Origin: Chitinophaga pinensis
GTDB lineage: Bacteria > Bacteroidota > Bacteroidia > M30B66
Assembly (NCBI GenBank): GCA_943330985.1
Contig: CALQJV010000060.1
Coordinates: 1-7,082 of the forward strand
Direction: 5' to 3'
DNA: 7,082 nt
Shown: positions 1 through 6,156 of the stretch, in pieces
Layout of the letters: every line of letters begins with the position of its first letter
How positions within the stretch are numbered: position 1 is the first letter of the stretch
Notes under the pieces: generated by a model
What the model saw: the letters and a program-made list of their open reading frames with translations, nothing else
What the model was told of the DNA's origin: nothing
Database searches by the model: none
Program-made: the position numbers and the translations under genes

Positions 1-392
1 CATTGTGTCAAAACTCAACAGCACCAATTTTACCGACAAGTTCGACCAATTTACCTGCTATTACAGGGTCATGGAATGCGGTCTTGAGCACGGCTTCTGC
101 TGGAACAATTGTTTACACGTTTACTCCAAATGGAGGTCAGTGTGCTATTCCAACAACAATGAGCGTAATAGTAACTCCTGAAATCACTCCTACATTTACT
201 CAACTAGGTCCTTTATGTCAAAACTCAGTAGCACCAGTTTTACCGACAAGTTCGACCAACATCCCTGCTATTACAGGAACTTGGAATACAGTCTTGAGTA
301 CATCAACTGCAGGAACAATTATTTACACATTTACTCCAGATGCAGGGATTTGTGCAACTACAACAACGATGAGCGTGCTTGTAAATCCAACA
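1..392 (+). repeat. In-frame tandem repeat, 210-bp period (70 residues)
   Basis: Bases 1-182 match 211-392 at an offset of exactly 210 bp (70 codons). The tract at 28-49 is identical to 238-259, and much of the rest differs at single bases. The full unit is 183-392; the upstream copy is cut by the window edge. Close DNA similarity suggests recent duplication or ongoing recombination within the adhesin gene, and further copies may lie upstream. Confidence 0.85.
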
Positions 393-1133
393 CCTACAAT
401 TGTTGCAGCTGCCCCAGCATGTTCCACAGATTTATTAACATGGTCGGTTGGTGTAACGGTTTCGGCTGGAACATTAACAAGTACGGCTGGCACTGTTGTT
501 AATACTTCAGGGAACAACTGGACAATTAGCGGAATTACAGCAGGAACAAATATTATATTAACATCTACTGATTTGGGTTGCTCAGGAACACTTTCGGTTA
601 CTGCACCTAATTGCAGCTGTCCTCCAATAGCAGCTCCAATTGCTGCAAATGCCTCGTATTGTTTTGGAACTTCAATTCCAGCTTTATCAGTAACAAACGG
701 ACCAGCTGCTGGATTTACACTTAATTGGTATGATGCTGCCACTGGAGGTACTTTAGTAGGAAGCGGAACACCATTCACTCCATTGGCTGCAGGAACGTAC
801 TATGCGCAATTTGTTGAAACTGCAACATCTTGTACAAGTCAGCGAACTGCTGTAATAGTTACAGTAAATGCATTACCAAATGTGACTGTAAGCGCGGATG
901 TGACAATTTGTGAGGGTGCACCAACAACACTAACTGCTAATAATGCAGTTACTTATTCTTGGGCACCGTCGGCAACTCTATCTGCGGCAACTGGAACATC
1001 TGTAATAGCATCCCCAACCTCTACCCAGACATATACTGTTACTGGAACCGATGCACTTGGATGTGAAAATACTGCCGATGTAACAGTCACAGTAACTCCA
1101 ACACCTACCACTTCACCAATTTTCCACGATTAA
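1..1133 (+). CDS. Repetitive Ig-like surface adhesin, 3' end only (5'-truncated)
   Basis: This is the last 376 codons of a larger gene. The frame is open to the window edge, and the first full codon (TTG at 3) lies inside a repeat, so it is not a start. Residues are counted from that codon. Residues 1-60 and 61-130 are two copies of a 70-residue unit containing LCQNS, PTSSTN, PAITG and YTFTP, a pattern common in large Bacteroidota extracellular proteins. A different Ig-like segment follows at 131-204. Then comes an Ig-like module with NWYDAATGG (241-249) and AGTYYAQ (263-269), and a last PKD/Ig-like module at 291-366 with ICEGAPTTL. Composition is rich in Thr, Ser, Ala and Val, with few charges and scattered Cys, as expected of an exported beta-sandwich protein. 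It ends in PTPTTSPIFHD with no type A or type B sorting domain. It is probably a cell-surface adhesin; ligand and exact role are unknown. The next gene starts 23 bp downstream. Confidence 0.8.
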   Translation, partial: LCQNSTAPILPTSSTNLPAITGSWNAVLSTASAGTIVYTFTPNGGQCAIPTTMSVIVTPEITPTFTQLGPLCQNSVAPVLPTSSTNIPAITGTWNTVLSTSTAGTIIYTFTPDAGICATTTTMSVLVNPTPTIVAAAPACSTDLLTWSVGVTVSAGTLTSTAGTVVNTSGNNWTISGITAGTNIILTSTDLGCSGTLSVTAPNCSCPPIAAPIAANASYCFGTSIPALSVTNGPAAGFTLNWYDAATGGTLVGSGTPFTPLAAGTYYAQFVETATSCTSQRTAVIVTVNALPNVTVSADVTICEGAPTTLTANNAVTYSWAPSATLSAATGTSVIASPTSTQTYTVTGTDALGCENTADVTVTVTPTPTTSPIFHD

Positions 1134-1156
1134 TATCATAAATACATTGAACTAAC

Positions 1157-4012
1157 ATGTTGAAACGGATATACATAACGCTTCTGTTGCTGGCTTCGGG
1201 CTTGGCTTCTGCTCCTTTATGGGGGCAGGCAGATACGTTGTGTATATCTGCGCCAACAAACAATTATTACGTTACTGGATTGCCAAACAGCACATTTACA
1301 TGGAATACGCAAGGTTTTGGTACAATCAATTCTGGTCAAGGAACTACAACAGTTAATATTACGTGGACGAATGTTCCAGGAACATACCAACTGACGGTAA
1401 TTGAAACAAGTTCGGGAGGTTGTCCAGGGGCGCCGCAAACTACCCAAGTGGTAATTCTACCAACTTTAACTTCAATAAATACTATTAGCATTTGTAATTC
1501 GCAATTGCCTTATACGTGGAATGGATTAACGTTTAATACTGGTGGAACTCAATCGGCAAATTTGATTGCTGCTTCGGGTTGTGATTCAATTGCAACATTG
1601 AATGTTTTAGTAAACTCCTTTGTATCAGCAACCGATGTTCACACGGCCTGTGGAAGTTTTACTTGGATTAATGGAATTACTTATTCCTCATCAACAAACA
1701 CTCCAACATTCACCATTCCAAATGGTTCATCGGCAGGTTGCGATTCGGTGATTATACTTAACTTGACCATCAACAATAGTGCTTCTGCAACCGATGTTCA
1801 TATTGCCTGCGGAAGTTTTACTTGGATTGATGGGAACACTTATATATCTAGCAACAACAGCGCAACATTTACCATTGCGAACGGTTCGGTGTTCGGTTGC
1901 GATTCGGTCATCACACTTGATTTGTCAATCATTCCAACAACAAACAATACAACAGTAGCTAGTGCTTGCAGCTCCTATACATGGGTGGTTGATGGATTGA
2001 CTTACACCACTTCAGGAACATACACATCCGTAACAGCTTGTCATACAGAGACGCTTCAACTTACTATCAATCCGTTTGTTTCCCATACGTCCACTATTTC
2101 CTCTTGTGGAAATTACACTTGGAATGTGACTGGGCAAACCTATAGCAATTCGGGCATTTTCGCCGATACCAATGCCTGCGCAATTGAGATTCTGAATCTC
2201 ACGGTAAATCAAGCTGATCAAGAAACATTGAATGTGAGCATTTGTAGTGGATCTTCTTTCAGTTTCAATGGAATTTCATACACAACATCGGGTAGCTATT
2301 TGGCAACATTGCAAAATAGCTCAGGCTGCGACAGCACGGTGACGCTCATATTGAATGTAACGAACGTGTTAAATTCTACTGTCAATGAAAGCATTTGTAG
2401 TAATTCGAGTTTTACTTTACCCGATGGAACGGTTGTAAATTCAGCGGGGTCTTATCCAATTACTGTAAGTTCTAGTGCGGGTTGCGATTCCATTGTAACC
2501 ACAATCCTGGATGTTATTCCACCAATAAATATCAATATAAATGCAAGTATTTGTTCGGGAGCTGTGTATAAACTGCCTGACGGAACAATTGCATCTACGA
2601 GTGGAAATTACCCTGTTACATTTCAAGCAAACAGCGGATGCGATTCAATCATCACGACTCATTTAACAGTTATTCAACCTGTACTTTTCACTCAAGATGT
2701 TAGTATTTGCGAAGGTGATAGCATTAAACTTCCCGATGGCAGTTTTGTATCATTGGCAAATACCTACACGAACATTTTAGTGTCAGCAAACGGTTGTGAT
2801 TCGATTGTAACAACCAACCTCAGCGTTCAAAACCCGATTGAACTTATTGCGAGTGGAGATACTTCAATCTGTGCAGGACAATCTGTAGTCCTCAGTGCAA
2901 CGGGAGCATCAACTATAAATTGGCAAGCGAGTTCCGGACTTTTAAGCACATCGGGAAATACGGTTACAGCCATTCCTAATGATTCGGTGATGGTGTACAT
3001 TACTGCAACGGAAGGCGTTTGTAGTGCATCCGACTCGCTCTTCATCACCTTATTACCTCGACCAGAAATTTCCATTCAAGCACCCGGCTCGATAATTTGT
3101 TTGGGCGACTCCATCGAATTAAGCGCAAATGGAGCTGAAACTTATTTTTGGAGCAGTTTAGCCAACTTGAGTTGCGATACCTGTCAAACAATTTTTGCCA
3201 CACCAAGCGATACCAGCATCATTACACTTTCCGGTTTATTCGGTACTTGTTGGGATACCACCGCATTTACTATTTATCCAATACTACCAATAGTTGCTCA
3301 AATTATTGGAGATTCGGCAATCTGTGAAGGCCAAAGTTTAACTCTCGTAGCATCAGGAGGATCTGAATTCCATTGGAATACGGGCGATTCAACCTATACC
3401 ATTGTTTTAAATCCGGCTGCTTCTATGGAAGTTTCAGTGATTATTAATACCGGTTTATGTTACGATACCACAGCATTTGATTTTGATGTGAATCCCAATC
3501 CGTTTGTATACACCGGATTAGATACCAGCATTATTTACGGCACAACTGCACAAATTCAGGCAAACTCGAGTAATCAAATCATGTGGGTATTTAATGCAAC
3601 ATTGAGTTGCGACGATTGCCTCTCGCCCATTGCAAGTCCTTTGGGAACCACCACCTATTGCGCAACAACCGTTAATGAATTTGGCTGCTATTTAACTGAT
3701 TGCATCTTAATAACTGTGGACACTTTATGTAAAGATTTATTTATTCCCAATGTGTTCTCACCCATTGAAGGCGGACACGCCGAAAATGATTGCTTTAAGA
3801 TGTATGGCACAAATTGTATTGGCACTATGACACTTTCCATATTTGATCGTTGGGGAGAAAAGGTATTTGTTTCGACACGTGTTGATGAATGTTGGGATGG
3901 AACATACAAAGGCAAAGCGTTGAATACGGGCGTGTATATTTACTATTTAACTGCCGAGCTTATTACTGGTGAAACACTGAATAAACAAGGAAATCTAACG
4001 CTACTCAGATGA
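1157..4012 (+). CDS. Secreted repeat protein with type B (CHU_C, gliding-motility-associated) T9SS sorting domain
   Basis: This 951-residue protein is probably exported by Sec and then crosses the outer membrane by the type IX system. A signal peptide covers about residues 1-25: KR at 3-4, a Leu/Ala-rich core, and cleavage near WGQA. Residues 27-101 form an Ig-like domain. Residues 104-558 hold nine repeats of 46-53 residues, most with an early Cys and a late GCDS motif. Residues 559-854 hold four PKD/Ig-like modules, two with CxxC (C673/C676 and C818/C821). Residues 857-951 match the CHU_C domain: LFIPNVFSP, IFDRWGEKVF, CWDGTYKGK, NTGVYIYYL and a final GNLTLLR. Such domains are removed or used for surface attachment during T9SS export in other Bacteroidota. 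The start is the ATG that opens the signal peptide. The 3' end overlaps the PorP/SprF gene by 4 bases, suggesting translational coupling. The substrate or ligand bound by the repeats is unknown. Confidence 0.9.
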   Translation: MLKRIYITLLLLASGLASAPLWGQADTLCISAPTNNYYVTGLPNSTFTWNTQGFGTINSGQGTTTVNITWTNVPGTYQLTVIETSSGGCPGAPQTTQVVILPTLTSINTISICNSQLPYTWNGLTFNTGGTQSANLIAASGCDSIATLNVLVNSFVSATDVHTACGSFTWINGITYSSSTNTPTFTIPNGSSAGCDSVIILNLTINNSASATDVHIACGSFTWIDGNTYISSNNSATFTIANGSVFGCDSVITLDLSIIPTTNNTTVASACSSYTWVVDGLTYTTSGTYTSVTACHTETLQLTINPFVSHTSTISSCGNYTWNVTGQTYSNSGIFADTNACAIEILNLTVNQADQETLNVSICSGSSFSFNGISYTTSGSYLATLQNSSGCDSTVTLILNVTNVLNSTVNESICSNSSFTLPDGTVVNSAGSYPITVSSSAGCDSIVTTILDVIPPINININASICSGAVYKLPDGTIASTSGNYPVTFQANSGCDSIITTHLTVIQPVLFTQDVSICEGDSIKLPDGSFVSLANTYTNILVSANGCDSIVTTNLSVQNPIELIASGDTSICAGQSVVLSATGASTINWQASSGLLSTSGNTVTAIPNDSVMVYITATEGVCSASDSLFITLLPRPEISIQAPGSIICLGDSIELSANGAETYFWSSLANLSCDTCQTIFATPSDTSIITLSGLFGTCWDTTAFTIYPILPIVAQIIGDSAICEGQSLTLVASGGSEFHWNTGDSTYTIVLNPAASMEVSVIINTGLCYDTTAFDFDVNPNPFVYTGLDTSIIYGTTAQIQANSSNQIMWVFNATLSCDDCLSPIASPLGTTTYCATTVNEFGCYLTDCILITVDTLCKDLFIPNVFSPIEGGHAENDCFKMYGTNCIGTMTLSIFDRWGEKVFVSTRVDECWDGTYKGKALNTGVYIYYLTAELITGETLNKQGNLTLLR
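1466..2830 (+). repeat. Nine degenerate in-frame repeats (about 50 residues each, GCDS motif)
   Basis: Units by residue of the 951-residue protein are 104-153, 154-206, 207-259, 260-305, 306-351, 352-402, 403-454, 455-506 and 507-558. The usual pattern is an early Cys (as in SIC, AC or SC), an aromatic or PDG-containing middle, then GCDS followed by alternating hydrophobic residues. Units 4 and 5 keep a second Cys but lose GCDS, carrying ACHTE and ACAIE instead. Units 2 and 3 are the closest pair at DNA level: 1625-1674 and 1784-1833 match at 44 of 50 bases, offset 159 bp. One Cys pair per unit suggests an internal disulfide, which is an inference. Confidence 0.85.
2831..3718 (+). repeat. Four PKD/Ig-like modules preceding the CHU_C domain
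   Basis: Residues 559-633, 634-707, 708-779 and 780-854 of the 951-residue protein form four modules of 72-75 residues. The first three share DTSICAGQSVVLSA-like openings (SICAGQS, IICLGDS, AICEGQS) followed by a Trp strand. Modules 2 and 4 contain LSCDTC and LSCDDC, a CxxC pattern frequent in PKD-like repeats next to CHU_C domains. Divergence at DNA level is high, so these are old duplications. They probably act as a stalk between the repeat region and the sorting domain. Confidence 0.75.
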
Positions 4013-5082
4013 TGCAACGCTTTACTTTTATTCATTTAAGAAAACGGCTTGCAGGTTTACTTGTAACGATTACTTTTTTGTTTTCGATTTGCGCTAAACT
4101 TCAAGGTCAGGACATTCATTTTTCTCAATTTTACTTATCGCCATTATTTCAAAACCCAGCATTGGCTGGAGCTGAGAGCAGCTTAGAAAGCACCATCAAT
4201 TACCGAACACAATGGAAAAGTGTTACGGTTCCTTATAAGACATATGCTGCTGGAATTCATGGTCGATTTGTGAAACGTAAATCACAAAAAAACTTTTTTG
4301 CCGCGGGAGCAAATCTCTTTTATGATGAAGCGGGAGATGGAAATTTGAAAACAACTTCGATCAATGTTTCCTTGGCGTATCACATTCGTTTGGACCGCAC
4401 AAACAAATTGGGATTGGGCTTTATGTCGGGATACGGGCAACGCCGAATTGACATGGGGAATTTCGAATGGGGAAGTCAATACAACAATGGGTATAACAGC
4501 AGCTTGCCAACCGGTGAAGTGCTTACAAGCCCCACCTTTTCGTATTTAGATTTTGCTAGTGGTTTGGTTTGGTCGTTCGATAATAATGCAGGGCGAACTC
4601 GTGTTGATGGAAATAATTTTATGCGAGGAAGCATGGGGATTTCGGTCTTCCATTTCAATCAACCTGCCTATTCTTTTGACAATACTGGCGACAAATTACT
4701 TACGAAATACGTTGCTCATGGAAATTGTCTAATAAGTCTTCCTGGATCTTACTTCGCATTAAATCCCGGATTCTTTTATTACAAGCAGGGGCCAAGTCAG
4801 CAGTTATTTATAGGGACAATGATTCGCTATGATGTAACTCAAGAATCAAAATATACAGGCAATTTAAAAGGAGCTGGTGCGTATTTAGGAGTTTATTTAA
4901 GAGCTAAAGATGCCTTGGTAATAAGCAGCATGTTTGAGTTATCTGCTTTTACCATTGGATTAAGTTATGATGCAAATCTTTCTAACTTGCGTCCTGCTTC
5001 AAATGGAAGAGGAGGATTTGAACTTTCCATTAAATATACAGGAGTTTCAAATTTCTTTGGCAGAACCGTTCAAACACGATAA
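4009..5082 (+). CDS. PorP/SprF family type IX secretion outer-membrane protein
   Basis: This 357-residue protein has the usual length and layout of the PorP/SprF family. A signal peptide spans about 1-33 (RKR at 11-13, hydrophobic LLVTITFLFSIC, likely cleavage at LQG/Q). The family hallmark DIHFSQFYLSPLFQNPALAG follows at 35-54. The body alternates short hydrophobic and aromatic strands, as in an outer-membrane beta-barrel. The C-terminal signature YDANLSNLRPASNGRGGFELSI is at 320-341. PorP is a T9SS component in Porphyromonas, and SprF in Flavobacterium is needed for secretion of the adhesin SprB. Paralogues encoded beside type B CTD proteins are thought to serve that neighbour. The 4-base ATGA overlap with the CHU_C gene supports a dedicated pairing here. 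A second in-frame ATG at 4012 could be the true start; it adds or removes one residue only. I give no symbol because these paralogues are numerous. Confidence 0.93.
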   Translation: MMQRFTFIHLRKRLAGLLVTITFLFSICAKLQGQDIHFSQFYLSPLFQNPALAGAESSLESTINYRTQWKSVTVPYKTYAAGIHGRFVKRKSQKNFFAAGANLFYDEAGDGNLKTTSINVSLAYHIRLDRTNKLGLGFMSGYGQRRIDMGNFEWGSQYNNGYNSSLPTGEVLTSPTFSYLDFASGLVWSFDNNAGRTRVDGNNFMRGSMGISVFHFNQPAYSFDNTGDKLLTKYVAHGNCLISLPGSYFALNPGFFYYKQGPSQQLFIGTMIRYDVTQESKYTGNLKGAGAYLGVYLRAKDALVISSMFELSAFTIGLSYDANLSNLRPASNGRGGFELSIKYTGVSNFFGRTVQTR

Positions 5083-5102
5083 TCTTTAATTATAAAATTA
5101 CT

Positions 5103-5954
5103 ATGAAGTATCAACTTTTACTTATTTCTGCATTGTTATTTTTTTTAACCAATGTGGCAAAATCGCAAATAACAACTCCAACCCCATATTGTGATGCTTC
5201 TTTCGATGACGCCGGAGGATTTTTAGTAGATGATGCAATCAACAGCGTATCATTTGGAACATTGATGAATACTTCGAATGGGCAATATGTTGCGCCTCAT
5301 TATGTTTATTACAACAACCTTACACCTCCCAATATTATAATTGGAAACACTTATGCATTTTCTGCTATTTTCAATGTTGCAGGTGGTGCTGGTTATGGAG
5401 TGTGGATCGATTACAACCACAACAATACATTCGAAACCTCTGAAAAAGTTTTGGGTTCCACTTCTACTGGTTTTATGAATTTAGGTACAACAACCATTTC
5501 AAACAATATTAGCATTCCTGCTTCAGCATCTTCTGGTAATACACGCATGCGTGTTCGAATTGTAGAAGACGACATGTATACAATCACTTTCGGTGCATCA
5601 ATTTTACCATGCAATCTAAGCACTTCCCCCAGCGATGTTATGGATTGGGGCGAAACCGAAGATTATACCATTAACCTCACTTCTGTAACTGGATTGGATG
5701 AAACAACATCATTAAATCAATATCAAATTTATCCAAATCCTGCAACAACTTCGCTTTCTTTATCGCTTAATAGTCCAAAAGAAATTTCATATTCAATCCT
5801 AAATATTCTTGGTGAAGTTTTAACTAAAGGGGAGTTATTTTCACATTCCACACCCCTAGATATTTCTGCACTTAATGAAGGAGTTTATTTTCTCAATGTA
5901 ATGGAAGGAAACAATTCATTAGGAATTCAGCGATTTGTAAAGAATACCAAATAA
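5103..5954 (+). CDS. GEVED-domain secreted protein with type A T9SS sorting domain
   Basis: This 283-residue protein has a signal peptide at 1-21 (MKYQ, a Leu/Phe-rich core, AKS/Q cleavage). An N-terminal beta-rich part (24-95) precedes a GEVED domain at about 96-192. That domain is recognised by YGVWIDYNHNNTFETSEKV (98-116), IPASASSGNTRMRVRI (138-153) and WGETEDYTINL (182-192, variant of GEVEDY). Acidic residues in the WIDYNHNNTF loop could bind calcium, which is an inference. Residues 207-281 form a type A sorting domain: YQIYPNPA, a central NILGEVL, ISALNEGVYFLNV and a terminal RFVK. The protein should therefore be exported by the T9SS and anchored or released. GEVED domains occur as accessory modules of secreted Bacteroidota proteins and have no settled function. 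The start is 20 bp after the PorP/SprF gene and a terminator follows 16 bp after the stop, so it is the last gene of the operon. Confidence 0.9.
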   Translation: MKYQLLLISALLFFLTNVAKSQITTPTPYCDASFDDAGGFLVDDAINSVSFGTLMNTSNGQYVAPHYVYYNNLTPPNIIIGNTYAFSAIFNVAGGAGYGVWIDYNHNNTFETSEKVLGSTSTGFMNLGTTTISNNISIPASASSGNTRMRVRIVEDDMYTITFGASILPCNLSTSPSDVMDWGETEDYTINLTSVTGLDETTSLNQYQIYPNPATTSLSLSLNSPKEISYSILNILGEVLTKGELFSHSTPLDISALNEGVYFLNVMEGNNSLGIQRFVKNTK

Positions 5955-5970
5955 AATTCATCACCTAAAT

Positions 5971-6005
5971 AAAAAAAGGACAAGCATAAAACTTGTCCTT
6001 TTTTT
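5971..6005. terminator. Bidirectional Rho-independent terminator
   Basis: There is a perfect 14-bp inverted repeat: 5971-5984 pairs with 5992-6005 around a 7-base loop (CATAAAA). The stem core is GGACAAG/CTTGTCC, flanked by seven A on the left and seven T on the right, so each strand ends its hairpin in a U-tract. It can stop the GEVED operon on the + strand and the tRNA transcript on the - strand. The tRNA's mature 3' end lies two bases away. Confidence 0.93.
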
Positions 6006-6006
6006 G

Positions 6007-6079
6007 TGGGCCTGGCAGGAATCGAACCTGCGACCCGCGGATTATGAGTCCGATGCTCTAACCCCTGAGCTACAAGCCC
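6007..6079 (-). tRNA. tRNA with CAT anticodon (elongator Met, or Ile2 read by lysidine)
   Basis: The 73-nt cloverleaf has a 7-bp acceptor stem (GGGCTTG with CAGGCCC, one U5-G68 wobble) and discriminator A. The D arm is GCTC/GAGC, the anticodon loop CTCATAA (anticodon at 6044-6046), and the T arm GCAGG-TTCGATT-CCTGC. The variable loop is short (5 nt). CCA is not encoded. In the anticodon stem, 28-31/39-42 pair but 27-43 is U-C. It lacks the initiator hallmarks (three G-C pairs at the base of the anticodon stem, unpaired 1-72), so it is not tRNA-fMet. Elongator Met and Ile2 (C34 changed to lysidine by TilS) share this anticodon, and sequence alone does not separate them here. Confidence 0.92.
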
Positions 6080-6094
6080 GTTTTTCAGGGTGCG

Positions 6095-6125
6095 CAAATA
6101 TAGATGCTTGTGTTGAATTTACAAA
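6095..6125 (-). promoter_or_regulatory. Bacteroidota-type promoter of the tRNA
   Basis: Read on the minus strand there is TTTG (6125-6122), a 19-base spacer, then TATATTTG (6102-6095). This matches the Bacteroidota housekeeping consensus of a -33 TTTG-like box and a -7 TAnnTTTG box. Only 15 bases separate the -7 box from the tRNA 5' end, giving a very short leader for RNase P to remove. Confidence 0.8.
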
Positions 6126-6144
6126 CGTTTCGCCGAATGATTTT

Positions 6145-6152
6145 TATATTTG
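6145..6152 (+). promoter_or_regulatory. -7 box (TATATTTG) of the HAD phosphatase gene
   Basis: TATATTTG matches TAnnTTTG. I see no good -33 TTTG/TTG box at the usual 17-23-base spacing. Only four bases (CACC) separate the box from the ATG at 6157, so transcription would begin at or next to the start codon, giving a leaderless or nearly leaderless mRNA. The region also carries the -33 box of the divergent tRNA promoter. Confidence 0.6.
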
Positions 6153-6156
6153 CACC

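Noticed and set aside
323..778. Minus-strand open frame of 151 codons opposite the adhesin
   Set aside because: It is antisense to a coherent Ig-like protein. Its peptide shows no domain and the low-complexity Thr/Ala/Val codons opposite explain the lack of stops.
1134..1156. Possible frameshift separating the adhesin from a lost sorting domain
   Set aside because: Only 23 bases lie between the stop and the next gene, which has its own signal peptide. There is no room for a sorting domain in any frame.
1..2830. Regular direct repeats, considered as a CRISPR array or mobile-element repeat
   Set aside because: All repeats are in frame, 46-70 codons long, diverged protein repeats inside open genes. 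There are no short constant repeats with unique spacers and no transposase.
2827..3075. Minus-strand open frame of 82 codons within the CHU_C gene
   Set aside because: It is a shadow of the Ig-like modules, with no promoter box, no start context and no recognisable motif.
5083..5102. TAATCTTTAA-like sequence before the GEVED gene as a promoter
   Set aside because: It does not match TAnnTTTG (no final G and wrong spacing) and the gap is only 20 bp, so co-transcription is simpler.
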